Positions 42,165 to 51,417 of a stretch of DNA of 64,000 nt are shown here, piece after piece. Made by a program: the position numbers and the translations under genes. Location of the stretch: positions 60,782 through 124,781 of the forward strand of contig CAXTAK010000009.1 in NCBI GenBank assembly GCA_964242735.1, written 5' to 3'. The notes under the pieces were generated by a model, which ran no database searches, was not told the DNA's origin, and saw nothing but the letters and a program-made list of their open reading frames with translations. The stretch comes from CADCUY01 sp964242735 (GTDB taxonomy: Bacteria; Actinomycetota; Actinomycetes; Actinomycetales; Quadrisphaeraceae). Position 1 is the stretch's first letter. Each line of letters begins with the position of its first letter.

Positions 42165-44237
42165 GTGCCGACCACCCCGACCACTGCTGCCCCCTCCTCG
42201 ACCCACCTCCCACGGACGGCCGCTCCGACCGCAGCGGCCACGCCGGTCGCCGTGGTCGTGTGCGCCTACACCCCGGCGCGCCTCCACCTGCTCCTCGAGG
42301 CCGTGCGCGAGGCGCGCGCCCAGGCGGACGGCACCGACGACGAGGTCGTCCTGGTGGTCGACCACTGCGAGGAGCTGCTCGCGGCGGCCACCGCTGCTGT
42401 GCCGCCCGGGGTCCTCGTGGTGGAGAACGCGGGCCCGCGGGGGCTGTCCGGGGCCCGGAACACCGGCGCCCGGGCGACCACCGCCGACACGCTCGTCTAC
42501 CTGGACGACGACGCCCTCCCGCGGGCGGGCTGGCTCGCCGCCCTGCGCGAGCGCCTGCTCGACCCCGCGGTCGCCGTCGTCGGCGGCGCCGTCCACCCCC
42601 GCTGGGAGGGCGGCGGCGCCCCGAGCTGGTTCCCCGCCGAGTACGGGTGGGTCGTCGGCTGCGACTACCGGGGCATGGCCGGCGACGGCGCGCCGATCCG
42701 CAACCCGATCGGCGCCTGCATGGCGGTGCGCCGCGCGGCCCTCGAGGCGGCAGGGGGCTTCTCCACCGAGCTGGGCCGCGTCGGCACCCTGCCCGTCGGC
42801 TGCGAGGAGACCCTCATGGGCATCCGGGTGCGCCAGGAGCTGCCCGACGCGGTGGTGCTGCGCGACGCGCGCTTCGCCGTCGACCACCTCGTGCCCGCCG
42901 CCCGCCAGCAGGTCGGATACTTCCTGCGCCGCTGCTTCCACGAGGGGCGCTCCAAGGCCGTGGTCGCCCGCACCGTCGGGGTCGGCACCGGGCTCTCGGT
43001 GGAGGCCGCCTACGTCACGCGCACCCTCAGCGCCGCCGTGCTGCGCGCCGCCCTCGCCGCCGTGCGCGGCGACGCCGGTGCGCCCGCCCGGGCCGCCCTG
43101 CTCGTGCTCGGGCTGGCGCTGACCGTGGTCGGGGTGCTCACCGCCCCCCGGGCGCCCGCGCCCCGCCCAGCCGGTGGCGCCGACCCCCTCGCCGAGGACG
43201 AGCTCGTCACGGTCGTCGTGTGCACCCTCGGCCGCGACCCCCGCCTGGTGGGCACCGCCCTGGCGGTCCTGGACCAGAGCCACCCGCACCTCGAGCTCGT
43301 CGTGGTCGACAACGACCCGGCCTCGGGACGGGTGGACCAGCTGCTGTCGCCGATCACCGACCCGCGCCTGCGGATCGTGGCGCAGCCCGTCCGCGGGCTC
43401 TCCGCCGCCCGCAACGCCGGCCTCGACGCCACCACCGGCGCGCTGGTGGCCTTCACCGACGACGACGCCGTGCCGGACCCCACCTGGGTCCAGGAGCTGC
43501 TCGCCGTGCTGCACCGCGACGCCGCCGCGGCCGTCACCTGCGTCACCGGGCGGGTGCTCGCCGCCGAGATCACCACCGCCGAGCAGGGCTGGTTCGAGGA
43601 GTCCGGCGTCTTCGACAAGGGAGGGGCGGCCGCGGTGTGGACGGCAGCGTCGACGGGGTCGTCCGCCCACGCGGGGCTGGAGGGGCTGGGCGCCCCCGGT
43701 GTGCGCTCGGCGTTCTTCCCGTACACGGCGGGGGAGATGGGCAGCGGCAACAACATGCTGTTCCGCACCGCCGCCCTGCGCGACCTCGGCGGCTTCGACG
43801 AGGCGCTGGGCGCCGGCAGCCTCGCCAAGGGCGGGGAGGACCTCGACATCTTCCGCCGCGTCATCCTCGGCGGCGGCGTGCTCGTCTACACCCCGGACGC
43901 GGTGGTGCGCCACTTCCACCGGGAGAGCTACGCGGCGCTGCGAGAGCAGATGCACGGGTACGGCGTCGGGATGTCGGCGGTGCTCACCAAGCTCGTCCTC
44001 GGCGGCGGTCGCCCGGCGCTGGGGGTGCTGCGCTGCGTCCCCCGCGGGCTGCACACGCTGCTCGCGCCCGGGTCGAGCAAGAACGCCAAGAAGCCGGCCG
44101 AGATGCCGCGCGAGCTCATCTGGGTCGAGCTGCTGGGCTACCTCGTCGGCCCGTACCTCTACGTGCGCAGCACCCTGGAGGCCCGCCACCGCCGCGCCGT
44201 CCCGATCACGACCTGGTGGGCCGGGGCGCGGCGGTGA
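42165..44237 (+). CDS. Two-module GT2 glycosyltransferase, 690 aa
   Basis: First gene of the second glycan locus. Module 1 (about residues 25-230) has PVAVVVCAYTPARLHLLLEAV, GLSGARNTGARATTADTLVYLDDDALPRAGW (DDD metal motif) and NPIGACMAVRRAALEAAGGF. A hydrophobic segment (AALLVLGLALTVVGVLTAPR, about 308-328) separates it from module 2 (about 345-600). Module 2 has LVTVVVCTLGRDPRLVGTALAVLDQ, LVVVDNDPASG, GLSAARNAGLDATTGALVAFTDDDAVPDPTW and GGEDLDIFRRVILGGG. Unlike the protein at 21253 the two modules are divergent, so the fusion is older and each may add a different sugar. The GTG at 42165 follows CGAGGAGCC. A GAGGAGG site couples it to the next gene, 7 nt on. Confidence 0.87.
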   Translation: MPTTPTTAAPSSTHLPRTAAPTAAATPVAVVVCAYTPARLHLLLEAVREARAQADGTDDEVVLVVDHCEELLAAATAAVPPGVLVVENAGPRGLSGARNTGARATTADTLVYLDDDALPRAGWLAALRERLLDPAVAVVGGAVHPRWEGGGAPSWFPAEYGWVVGCDYRGMAGDGAPIRNPIGACMAVRRAALEAAGGFSTELGRVGTLPVGCEETLMGIRVRQELPDAVVLRDARFAVDHLVPAARQQVGYFLRRCFHEGRSKAVVARTVGVGTGLSVEAAYVTRTLSAAVLRAALAAVRGDAGAPARAALLVLGLALTVVGVLTAPRAPAPRPAGGADPLAEDELVTVVVCTLGRDPRLVGTALAVLDQSHPHLELVVVDNDPASGRVDQLLSPITDPRLRIVAQPVRGLSAARNAGLDATTGALVAFTDDDAVPDPTWVQELLAVLHRDAAAAVTCVTGRVLAAEITTAEQGWFEESGVFDKGGAAAVWTAASTGSSAHAGLEGLGAPGVRSAFFPYTAGEMGSGNNMLFRTAALRDLGGFDEALGAGSLAKGGEDLDIFRRVILGGGVLVYTPDAVVRHFHRESYAALREQMHGYGVGMSAVLTKLVLGGGRPALGVLRCVPRGLHTLLAPGSSKNAKKPAEMPRELIWVELLGYLVGPYLYVRSTLEARHRRAVPITTWWAGARR

Positions 44238-44244
44238 GGAGGCG

Positions 44245-46542
44245 ATGAACGCGCCCGCCGCGGTGCCCGCGCTCGCGCGCCCCGTCGTCCCGGCCCCCGG
44301 TGCGGCCTCCCCACCGTCCGCGGCGTCCGCAGCGTCACCCGAGCCCGCGACCTGGTGGGACGCTGCGGCACGGCCGGCGCTGGTCGTCGCGGCCCTGCTG
44401 GGCGCGGCGTCCGTCGTCCTCGCCTGGTCCGCGGCCTCCGGTGCGCTCCTGCCCCCGGTCCCGCTGCGCGCAGCGCTCGCGGCGGTGGCGGCCGCGCTGC
44501 TGCCCGGAGCGCCGGTCGCGGTGCTGCTGCGCCTGCCCAGCCGCGCGCTCAGCCTGGCGCTGGCGACCGCGGTCTCGCTGTCGGTCACCGTCCTGCTCGC
44601 GCAGACGTCGATCGTCACCGGCTCCTGGCACCCGGTGAGGGCGCAGACCGGCCTGGTGGCCGCGTCCCTGGTGCTGTGCGCCCTGGCGTGGCGGCACCTG
44701 CCCGCCCGCCCGTCAGGCCCCCCCTCGAGCGCAGCACCGCCGGCGCGCGCCGCCCGCACAGTGCGGCACAGCCCCTCGCAGCGGTGGTTGTCCCTCGGCG
44801 CGCTGGGGGTCGCCCTGCTGCTGTTCTCCGCTCAGGCGAGCACGCTGGACGTCGGCGGCGCGGGCGCCCTGGGCGTCGTCACCCAGGTGCGGGCCCCGTA
44901 CGTCGTCGCCCTCGCGCTGATCGCCCTGGTCATCGCGACCGGACTGCGCCGACCGGCCGTGGACCCCGTGGTCCTGACCCTGGCGTGCCTCACCCTCACG
45001 GCCGTCGTCACCACGCTCGTCAGCGCCGCCGACGGAGCGGCGTCCGTGCCCACCGGCTGGGTGCACCGGGGCCTGGTCGACGTGCTGGTGGAGCTCGAGG
45101 CGCTGCCGCGCGGCCTCGACGCGCGCTTCAGCTGGGCCGGGTTCTTCGCCGCGGCCGCCCACCTCGTGGTCGTCGCCGGGCTCGACGACGTCCAGCCGTT
45201 CCTCGCGCTCGCCCCGGTGGCCTTCGCGGCCCTGCTCATGGCACCGCTGCACGTGCTGGGGCGTGCGCTGACCGGCAGCTCGCGCACGGCGTGGGTCGGC
45301 GTCGTGCTGCACGTGCTGGCCAACTGGTACCAGCAGGACTACTTCGCGCCCCAGGCCCTGGCCCTGGTCCTGCACGTCACGGTGCTGGCCACCCTGGTGT
45401 GGTGGTGGCGGGCCGCACCGGTGCCCGCGCCGCCCGGCGCACGGGTCCGGTCACGGGTCGGGGCAGCGCTGCGCCGCACCCCCGGGCGCCCGCCCGGGGT
45501 GGGGCCCCGGCGCGCCACGGCGCTCGAGGGGCTCCTGCTGCTCGTGGTCGCCGCCGTCGTCGTCAGCCACCAGCTGACGCCCGTCGTGCTCGTGGGGTCC
45601 CTGGTCGTCCTCGCCGCGACGGGCGCCACCCGCTTCACGTCGCTGTGGCTGGCCGGAGTGCTGCTCTTCACCGCCTGGTTCAGCCTGGGCGCCTCCGACT
45701 TCTGGCTGGGACACCTCGGCACCGTCCTCGGCGACGTGGGGCGTGTCGGGTCCACGCTGGAGGGGGCTGTCAGCGACCGGGTGGGCACGCTGCCCGGCTA
45801 CCAGGCCGGGCAGTACCTGCGCCTGGCGAGCTCCGGGTCCCTGGCCGTGCTCGCTGCCCTGGGGTGGTTCCTGCGCCGGGGGCGCCCGGGCTGGGTGCTC
45901 GGCACCGCGCTCGCGGCCGTGCCCTTCGGCCTGGTGCTGGTGCAGAGCTACGGTGGTGAGGTCGCGATCCGCTGCTTCGTGCTGGCCTCCCCGGTGCTCG
46001 CCCCCCTGGCGGCGAGCGCGGTGGTCCGCGTGGCGCCGGTGCGCGTGCCCGCCGGTCAGCGGGAGCTCGGCTGGCCCCGCGTGCTGGTGCTCGCCGCGGC
46101 GGTGCTCGTCGGGGCGCTGGCCCTGACGGCGACGCGCGGGCTCAACGCCTCGTTCGAACGGGTCACGCAGGCCCAGGTGGTGCTCGGGGCGGAGCTGCTG
46201 GCGGGAGCGCCCGACGGCGCCACGGTGATGACGTGGGGCAACTCGCCATACCTGGTCGGGACGCGCCTGCAGGAGGTGGACGTGAGCGTGGTCTACGGGC
46301 CCGAGCGCCCGCGCTGCCTGGAGCGCCCCGCGGCCTGCACGCTGCAGACCCTCCCCGACCACGTGCTCGTCACCAGCGCCCACGAGGCGCAGGTCGTGCT
46401 GCAGTCGGGCGTCGCCCCGGGCTGGGCGGCCGCGGGGGTGCAGGAGCTGCTCGCCTCCAGGCTCTACCGGGTGGTGGCGGACGACCCGGACCAGACCCTC
46501 CTGCGCCGGACCGGTGCACCGGCCGCGGGGGCCCCGCGGTGA
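44245..46542 (+). CDS. Large polytopic membrane protein, putative GT-C or polymerase
   Basis: A 765-aa protein with about 13-15 hydrophobic helices and a soluble C-terminal extracytoplasmic domain of some 150 residues (TRGLNASFERVTQAQVVLGAEL...TGAPAAG). The HVLANWYQQDYFAPQALALVLHV stretch near residue 355 recalls a conserved NW-x-Q-DY-x-PQA motif of large membrane proteins in actinobacterial exopolysaccharide loci. A GLDARFSWAGFFAAAAHLV loop lies before it. Topology resembles GT-C glycosyltransferases or Wzy polymerases, but no diagnostic acidic loop motif is certain. It follows the two-module GT2 and is coupled by GTGA to a small membrane protein, so it belongs to this operon. A polymerase role would fit, since no other candidate is present in region 4. 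Confidence 0.7.
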   Translation: MNAPAAVPALARPVVPAPGAASPPSAASAASPEPATWWDAAARPALVVAALLGAASVVLAWSAASGALLPPVPLRAALAAVAAALLPGAPVAVLLRLPSRALSLALATAVSLSVTVLLAQTSIVTGSWHPVRAQTGLVAASLVLCALAWRHLPARPSGPPSSAAPPARAARTVRHSPSQRWLSLGALGVALLLFSAQASTLDVGGAGALGVVTQVRAPYVVALALIALVIATGLRRPAVDPVVLTLACLTLTAVVTTLVSAADGAASVPTGWVHRGLVDVLVELEALPRGLDARFSWAGFFAAAAHLVVVAGLDDVQPFLALAPVAFAALLMAPLHVLGRALTGSSRTAWVGVVLHVLANWYQQDYFAPQALALVLHVTVLATLVWWWRAAPVPAPPGARVRSRVGAALRRTPGRPPGVGPRRATALEGLLLLVVAAVVVSHQLTPVVLVGSLVVLAATGATRFTSLWLAGVLLFTAWFSLGASDFWLGHLGTVLGDVGRVGSTLEGAVSDRVGTLPGYQAGQYLRLASSGSLAVLAALGWFLRRGRPGWVLGTALAAVPFGLVLVQSYGGEVAIRCFVLASPVLAPLAASAVVRVAPVRVPAGQRELGWPRVLVLAAAVLVGALALTATRGLNASFERVTQAQVVLGAELLAGAPDGATVMTWGNSPYLVGTRLQEVDVSVVYGPERPRCLERPAACTLQTLPDHVLVTSAHEAQVVLQSGVAPGWAAAGVQELLASRLYRVVADDPDQTLLRRTGAPAAGAPR

Positions 46543-46739
46543 CCGCGGCCAGCGTCACGGCCTTCGCCGTGGCCGCCGCCCTGCTGCTGGTGCTCTCCGT
46601 GGTCCGCGAGCGCGAGGTGCCGGCGAGCGGCGCGACCCGCCGCACGCCACGGGCCGGCAGGCTCTGGGCCGGCTGCGTGCTGGCCGCCGCCGTGGCGCTG
46701 GTCGCCACCGCGGGACGGCTCGCGGGGATGGCCCTGTGA
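46539..46739 (+). CDS. Small two-helix membrane protein, 66 aa
   Basis: The protein has two hydrophobic helices (SVTAFAVAAALLLVLSVV and LWAGCVLAAAVALVATAGRLAGM) joined by a basic loop (REREVPASGATRRTPRAGR). The GTG start overlaps the stop of the 765-aa protein (GTGA) and its own stop overlaps the start of the GH16 gene in the same way. It is therefore translated as part of the operon. It may be an accessory subunit of the large membrane protein. No family was recognised. Confidence 0.65.
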   Translation: MTAASVTAFAVAAALLLVLSVVREREVPASGATRRTPRAGRLWAGCVLAAAVALVATAGRLAGMAL

Positions 46740-47647
46740 GTCGCCTCGTGGGCGGCCGGGTGCGCGGGCTCGGCGTGCTCACCGCGACGGCGGGCCTCGC
46801 CGGCCTCGCGCTGTGGGGCGCCGCCGGCCTCCAGTCCGAGGCGGCGCCGTCGCCGGGCGGCGCGCTGGCGCGCGGCGGCCCCGCAGGCGGCGGGCTGGCC
46901 GGCCTGGGCGGCGCGCGCCCGGCTCCGGTGGCTCCCAGCGTGCCCCCCGCGCTCCAGCTGCCGGCTCCGCGCGGCGACCTGCCGGGCTGGCAGCAGGTGT
47001 TCGTCGACGACTTCGACCGCGAGGCGCTGGGCGAGGAGTGGTCCGCGTACACGGGCGAGCCCGGGGGTGACCCCTACAGCCGCTGGGAGCCCTCGCAGGT
47101 GATCCTCGGGGACGGCAGCCTCCGTCTGCGCGGAGAGCGGGTGGACGGGCGGTGGGTGACCGGAGGCGTGTCGAACTGGCGTCACAGCCAGACCTACGGC
47201 AAGTGGGAGGTCCAGGTGCGCGTCGACCCCAGCGACGAGATCGCCTACCACCTGCTGCTCTGGCCGCAGGACGAGGTGTGGCCCCCCGAGATCGACTTCG
47301 CCGAGAGCTTCGACGGCAGCCGCCAGACCCTGAACGCCTTCTACCACGGCGCCGCCAGCTTCGAGGAGCGCTCCGTGACCATCGACATGAGCCAGTGGCA
47401 CGTCGTCGGTGTGGAGTGGGAGCCCGGGGTCCTGCGCTTCACGGTGGACGGTCGGGTGTGGAGCGAGGTGCGCTCGGAGGCGGACGTGCCCGGCAAGCCG
47501 ATGTGGCTGGCCCTGCAGAGCTCGTCATCCGCGTGCCAGAGGTCCATCGAGTTCGGCTTCGACTCCGCAGGCAGCTGCTCCCTCACCGACGTCCCGCCCG
47601 TCGCCGACGTCCAGGTCGACTGGGTCGCCGTCTACGCCCGGTCCTGA
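46736..47647 (+). CDS. Secreted GH16-family glycosidase
   Basis: A 303-aa exported enzyme. The N-terminal signal/anchor (GLGVLTATAGLAGLALWGAAGL) is followed by a Gly/Ala/Pro linker and a beta-jelly-roll GH16 domain starting WQQVFVDDFDREALGEEW. VSNWRHSQTYGKWEVQVRVDP and the catalytic motif EIDFAES (nucleophile Glu near residue 185, acid/base Glu five residues on) fit the GH16 E-x-D-x-x-E pattern. MSQWHVVGVEWEPGVLRFTVDGRVW and VQVDWVAVYAR are standard family ends. GH16 enzymes cut beta-1,3/1,4-glucans or galactans, or act as transglycosylases. In a glycan operon it may trim or release the product. A second GH16 lies at 55094. Confidence 0.88.
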   Translation: MSRLVGGRVRGLGVLTATAGLAGLALWGAAGLQSEAAPSPGGALARGGPAGGGLAGLGGARPAPVAPSVPPALQLPAPRGDLPGWQQVFVDDFDREALGEEWSAYTGEPGGDPYSRWEPSQVILGDGSLRLRGERVDGRWVTGGVSNWRHSQTYGKWEVQVRVDPSDEIAYHLLLWPQDEVWPPEIDFAESFDGSRQTLNAFYHGAASFEERSVTIDMSQWHVVGVEWEPGVLRFTVDGRVWSEVRSEADVPGKPMWLALQSSSSACQRSIEFGFDSAGSCSLTDVPPVADVQVDWVAVYARS

Positions 47648-47731
47648 CGCGGCGGCGGCCTCGCCCAGCCCGGATGTCGTCACGGAGTCCACGCTCGGTG
47701 CGCAGCAGCTGCTGCATGACCTCCCCGTCAG

Positions 47732-47746
47732 GTCACATCCAGTGAC
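47732..47746. promoter_or_regulatory. GTCAC-N5-GTGAC palindrome upstream of the secreted deacetylase
   Basis: GTCACATCCAGTGAC lies in the 250-nt intergenic region 47648-47897. The same palindrome architecture, GTCACGCACAGTGAC, is found at 55909-55923. Downstream in this region are TACGTT (47848-47853), a possible -10, and an inverted repeat CGTTCC/GGAACG around 47850-47876. Confidence 0.45.
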
Positions 47747-47897
47747 TACGGGTCGTGGTCATGGCCGAATGCGCCCAACGGGTGACACTGCGTAGCTATC
47801 ACGGCTCATCTGGCGCCCAGCTCTCGCCAAGCACCGCGACTCGTCCTTACGTTCCGTGACGAAGCATCAGGGAACGCAACACGACGGGAGCAAGGAC

Positions 47898-49793
47898 ATG
47901 ATCGGTACGAGGACTCGGTGGCTCCGCCTCTGCCTGCGGCGGACGACCGCCGTCACCGCACTGGCGGGGACGGCCCTCGTCGGCCTCACCGCGGTCCCGC
48001 CCGCGGCAGCCGCCGCGGTCCCGGCCTGCGGCTCCGGTGGCTCCGGTGGCTCCGTGAACGTGGTCGCCCACCCCGACGACGACCTGTTCTTCCAGAACCC
48101 GCACGTGCTGGGCGACGTGCGTGCCGGCACCTGCACCACGACGGTCTACGTCACGGCGGCGGACGCCGGGTACGCCGACAGCTACTGGCAGGGGCGCCAG
48201 CGCGGGGTGCGGGCCGCGTACGCGGTCATGGCCGGCGTCCCCGACGCCTGGACCACCACGGTGGCGTCCGTGGCCGGCCACGCCGTCGTGGTGGACGTGC
48301 TGGACGCCGCACCCTCCGTGCGCCTGGCGCACCTCGGCCTCCCCGACGGCCACCTCGACGGCCGGGGCAGCGCGCGCTCGGGCTGGACCAGCCTCGAGCA
48401 GCTCGAGCGCGGCTCGATCCAGGCGCTGGGCACGCTCGACGGGTCCTCCAGCTACACCCGTGCCGACCTGGTGGCCACCGTCGGTGGGGTCCTCGCCATG
48501 ACCGGCGCCGACCTGGTGCGCACCCAGGACTTCGCCGGGACCTACGGCGACGGCGACCACAGCGACCACTACGCGGTGGCCCGCCTGGTCGCCGAGGCCC
48601 GTGCCGCCGCGCTGCCGGCGTCCGAGCTCGCCGGCTACGCCGGCTACCCGACGGAGGCGCAGGCGGAGAACGTCACCGGCTCCGACCTGGAGGCGAAGTG
48701 GGCCGCGATCAGCGCCTACGCCCGTCACGACCCGCTGATGTGCGCGGACGCCGCAGCCTGCGGCGGGAGGCCCGAGAGCCGGTGGGTGCCCCGTGCCCAC
48801 ACCGTCGGCGCGCCGTCCCCGAGCCCGTCGCCCACGCCGTCGCCGTCGCCCACGCCCACACCGATGCCGTCGCCGTCCTCGTCCTCGCCGGTGCAGGTGG
48901 CGGGGTCGGGTCGGGTGAGCGCGTCGTCGGAGAACCCGGCGGACGCCCAGACGGCGGTCAAGGCCGTGGACGGGGTGGTCTCCGGCTACCCGGGGGACCA
49001 CACCGCTGAGTGGGCCACCCGTGGTGGTGGTGCGGGCAGCTGGGTGCAGGTGGACTGGGCGCAGCCGGTGACCTTGGGCAGGGTGGTCCTGCACGACCGC
49101 CCCAACGCTGATGACCAGGTGACCTCGGCGCGGGTGACGTTCTCGGACGGGTCCACGATCGCGGTGGGCGCGTTGAGCAACGAGGGGTCCGCGGTGGTGG
49201 TGTCCTTCCCCGCGCAGGTGACCACCAGCGTGCGGGTCACCGTCCAGGGCGTCAGTGCCAGCACCCGCAACACCGGCCTCTCCGAACTCCAGACCTGGAC
49301 GGTCCCGAGCCCGTCGCCCACGCCGTCGCCGTCGCCCACGCCCACACCGATGCCGTCGCCGTCCTCGTCCTCGCCGGTGCAGGTGGCGGGGTCGGGTCGG
49401 GTGAGCGCGTCGTCGGAGAACCCGGCGGACGCCCAGACGGCGGTCAAGGCCGTGGACGGGGTGGTCTCCGGCTACCCGGGGGACCACACCGCTGAGTGGG
49501 CCACCCGTGGTGGTGGTGCGGGCAGCTGGGTGCAGGTGGACTGGGCGCAGCCGGTGACCTTGGGCAGGGTGGTCCTGCACGACCGCCCCAACGCTGATGA
49601 CCAGGTGACCTCGGCGCGGGTGACGTTCTCGGACGGGTCCACGATCGCGGTGGGCGCGTTGAGCAACGAGGGGTCCGCGGTGGTGGTGTCCTTCCCCGCG
49701 CAGGTGACCACCAGCGTGCGGGTCACCGTCCAGGGCGTCAGTGCCAGCACCCGCAACACCGGCCTCTCCGAACTCCAGACCTGGACGGTCTGA
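47898..49793 (+). CDS. Secreted PIG-L deacetylase with two identical C-terminal carbohydrate-binding-like modules
   Basis: A 631-aa exported protein. The signal peptide ends near AAAAAVPACG. The catalytic domain (about residues 50-270) has the LmbE/PIG-L zinc motif HPDDD at about 57-61 and a second ligand block GDHSDHY near 221. It should remove acetyl groups from an N-acetylated sugar outside the cell. After a Ser/Pro/Thr linker come two 162-residue units, each with a Ser/Pro/Thr linker and an F5/8-type-C/discoidin-like domain (SSENPADAQTAVKAVDG, WVQVDWAQPVTLGRVVLHDRPN, TGLSELQTW). The two units are identical even at DNA level. The ATG at 47898 follows GGGAGCAAGG. It sits with two GH16 genes in the second glycan locus. 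Confidence 0.87.
   Translation: MIGTRTRWLRLCLRRTTAVTALAGTALVGLTAVPPAAAAAVPACGSGGSGGSVNVVAHPDDDLFFQNPHVLGDVRAGTCTTTVYVTAADAGYADSYWQGRQRGVRAAYAVMAGVPDAWTTTVASVAGHAVVVDVLDAAPSVRLAHLGLPDGHLDGRGSARSGWTSLEQLERGSIQALGTLDGSSSYTRADLVATVGGVLAMTGADLVRTQDFAGTYGDGDHSDHYAVARLVAEARAAALPASELAGYAGYPTEAQAENVTGSDLEAKWAAISAYARHDPLMCADAAACGGRPESRWVPRAHTVGAPSPSPSPTPSPSPTPTPMPSPSSSSPVQVAGSGRVSASSENPADAQTAVKAVDGVVSGYPGDHTAEWATRGGGAGSWVQVDWAQPVTLGRVVLHDRPNADDQVTSARVTFSDGSTIAVGALSNEGSAVVVSFPAQVTTSVRVTVQGVSASTRNTGLSELQTWTVPSPSPTPSPSPTPTPMPSPSSSSPVQVAGSGRVSASSENPADAQTAVKAVDGVVSGYPGDHTAEWATRGGGAGSWVQVDWAQPVTLGRVVLHDRPNADDQVTSARVTFSDGSTIAVGALSNEGSAVVVSFPAQVTTSVRVTVQGVSASTRNTGLSELQTWTV
48818..49789. repeat. Perfect 486-bp direct tandem repeat inside the deacetylase gene
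   Basis: Positions 48818-49303 and 49304-49789 appear identical base for base, including synonymous positions. The unit is 162 codons, one linker plus one discoidin-like domain. The duplication is either very recent or maintained by gene conversion. Copy number in the real genome could differ from two because such repeats collapse in assembly. Confidence 0.9.
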
Positions 49794-49887
49794 GGGCAGT
49801 CCGCCGCGGCCTCGCCCTGCCGCGCGCGTTCCGCCCGACGGGGGATCTCACGGCCCCGGGTACCAGTGCGGGTCCCGACCTGCCGAG

Positions 49888-51408
49888 ATGACCAGCATGG
49901 GGACCACCGCGCCGGCCGAGCCGCAGGCCGACGACCAGATCGACCCCGAGCGCGGGACGGCAGGTGGAGCCGAGGGCGTCGCAGGGCAGACCGCGATGGC
50001 GGGGCTCTTCGGGCGAAGCATGCTCTACGTCGTCGTCGGCTCCCTGCCGCTGGTGACCGCCACCCTCGTCTCCCCCGTCCTGGCGCACGTGCTGGGGCCC
50101 GGTGACTTCGGGCGGCTCGCATCGGCGATCGCGCTGCACCAGGTGCTCATCGTGCTCGCCACGATCGGGCTGGACCAGGCGCTGGTCCTCCAGCGCGCCG
50201 ACGAGGGGAGCGACCGCGGCGCACGCGGCCTCGTGGCCCTCGGCGTGGCCATCGCCGCGGTGGCCACCGCGGCCGCCGCCGTCACCGCACCGTGGTGGAG
50301 CGGGGAGCTGGGCTTCGACGGTCCACCGGTGCTGCTGGCGGCCGCGGTGGCGTGGACGGCGCCGGCGGCAGCGGTGCAGCTGGCGCTGGCGCTGCTGCTG
50401 AGCCAGGACCGGCTGCGGGCCTTCACCCTCGTCAGCCTCGTCTCCGCGGTGGGCGGGCAGGTCGGGGGGCTCGGTGTGGTGCTCCTGGTCGAGCGCAGCG
50501 CCGACGCCCACCTCGTGGGCACCGTGGCGAGCCAGGTCCTGGCCATGGTCATCGCCCTGGTGCTCGTCCGACCCCGCTGGCGTGGTGTCCTCGACCTCCC
50601 CGTGGTCCACCGCGCCCTGCGCTTCGGGGCGCCCCTGCTGGTCAGCGGCCTGTCGGTGGTGGTGCTCAACGCCGGGGACCGGCTCGTCGTCCAGCGCCTG
50701 CTGGGGTCGGCGGAGGTCGGCCGCTACCAGGTGGCGTACACGGTCGGCTTCGTCGTCGTCCTGCTGCTGGGCCTCGCGAGCCAGTCGTGGGCCGCCCCGC
50801 TCGCGGCGGTGCGCGACGAGGCTGAGCGGTGGTCCCTGATCACCCGGTCGCGCGACGAGCTGCATCGACTGGCCCTGCCCGCGGTGCTCGGCGTCACGCT
50901 CGCCGCGCCGGTCCTGCTGAGGGTGGTGGCTCCGGCGAGCTTCGAGCCCGAGCGGCTGCTGGTCGTCACCTTCCTCGTGGCCCTGTCCGCCTTCCCGGTC
51001 GTCGCCGGCAACGCGAGCGCCAGAGCCCTCATCACCGCTCGCCGCAGCCGACCCCTCGCCCTCAGCGGCGTCTGCGCCGCGGCCGTCAACACCGCCCTCA
51101 ACCTCGTGGCGGTGCCTCGCTGGGGCATCGCCGGAGCGGCTGCGGCGACGGTGGTCGCCTTCACCGTCCAGGCGGTGCTGCACCGTCGCGCCCTGCCCGC
51201 GGGGCTGGCGTGGCAGTCCACCCCGTCCCGTCTGGTGCTCCTCGGGCTCGCCGTGTGCGCCGTGTGCGCCGCTTCCACGCTCGCCCCCCAGGACGCCGGG
51301 TGGATCGCCGTCCGCTTCGTCGCGGCGCTGGCGTGCCTGCCGTGGCTGCTGCACCAGCTCCGCTCAGCCCGCGGCGCCGACCGCACCGCCGCGCCGTCCT
51401 CGCCGTGA
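49888..51408 (+). CDS. Polysaccharide flippase (MOP/Wzx-like), second copy
   Basis: A 506-aa polytopic protein with about 12-14 helices. FGRSMLYVVVGSLPLVTATLVSPVLAHVLGPGDFGRLASAIALHQVL is the polysacc_synt entry region. GAPLLVSGLSVVVLNAGDRLVVQRLLGSAEVGRYQVAYTVG is the family's second-half signature. The 45 N-terminal residues are acidic and soluble. ATG 49888 is favoured over the longer open frame from 49741, which overlaps the deacetylase gene. A TACCAG box near 49861 could be its promoter. This second flippase implies a second lipid-linked glycan, separate from the one handled by 2955-4762. Confidence 0.87.
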   Translation: MTSMGTTAPAEPQADDQIDPERGTAGGAEGVAGQTAMAGLFGRSMLYVVVGSLPLVTATLVSPVLAHVLGPGDFGRLASAIALHQVLIVLATIGLDQALVLQRADEGSDRGARGLVALGVAIAAVATAAAAVTAPWWSGELGFDGPPVLLAAAVAWTAPAAAVQLALALLLSQDRLRAFTLVSLVSAVGGQVGGLGVVLLVERSADAHLVGTVASQVLAMVIALVLVRPRWRGVLDLPVVHRALRFGAPLLVSGLSVVVLNAGDRLVVQRLLGSAEVGRYQVAYTVGFVVVLLLGLASQSWAAPLAAVRDEAERWSLITRSRDELHRLALPAVLGVTLAAPVLLRVVAPASFEPERLLVVTFLVALSAFPVVAGNASARALITARRSRPLALSGVCAAAVNTALNLVAVPRWGIAGAAAATVVAFTVQAVLHRRALPAGLAWQSTPSRLVLLGLAVCAVCAASTLAPQDAGWIAVRFVAALACLPWLLHQLRSARGADRTAAPSSP

Positions 51409-51417
51409 GCCGGTCGC

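Noticed and set aside
39204..44759. Very long minus-strand open frame (1851 aa) over uppS, transglycosylase and GT2 genes
   Set aside because: Only its first 699 bp (39204-39902, hemolysin III) is real. The rest is a codon-position shadow of plus-strand genes and lacks any domain.
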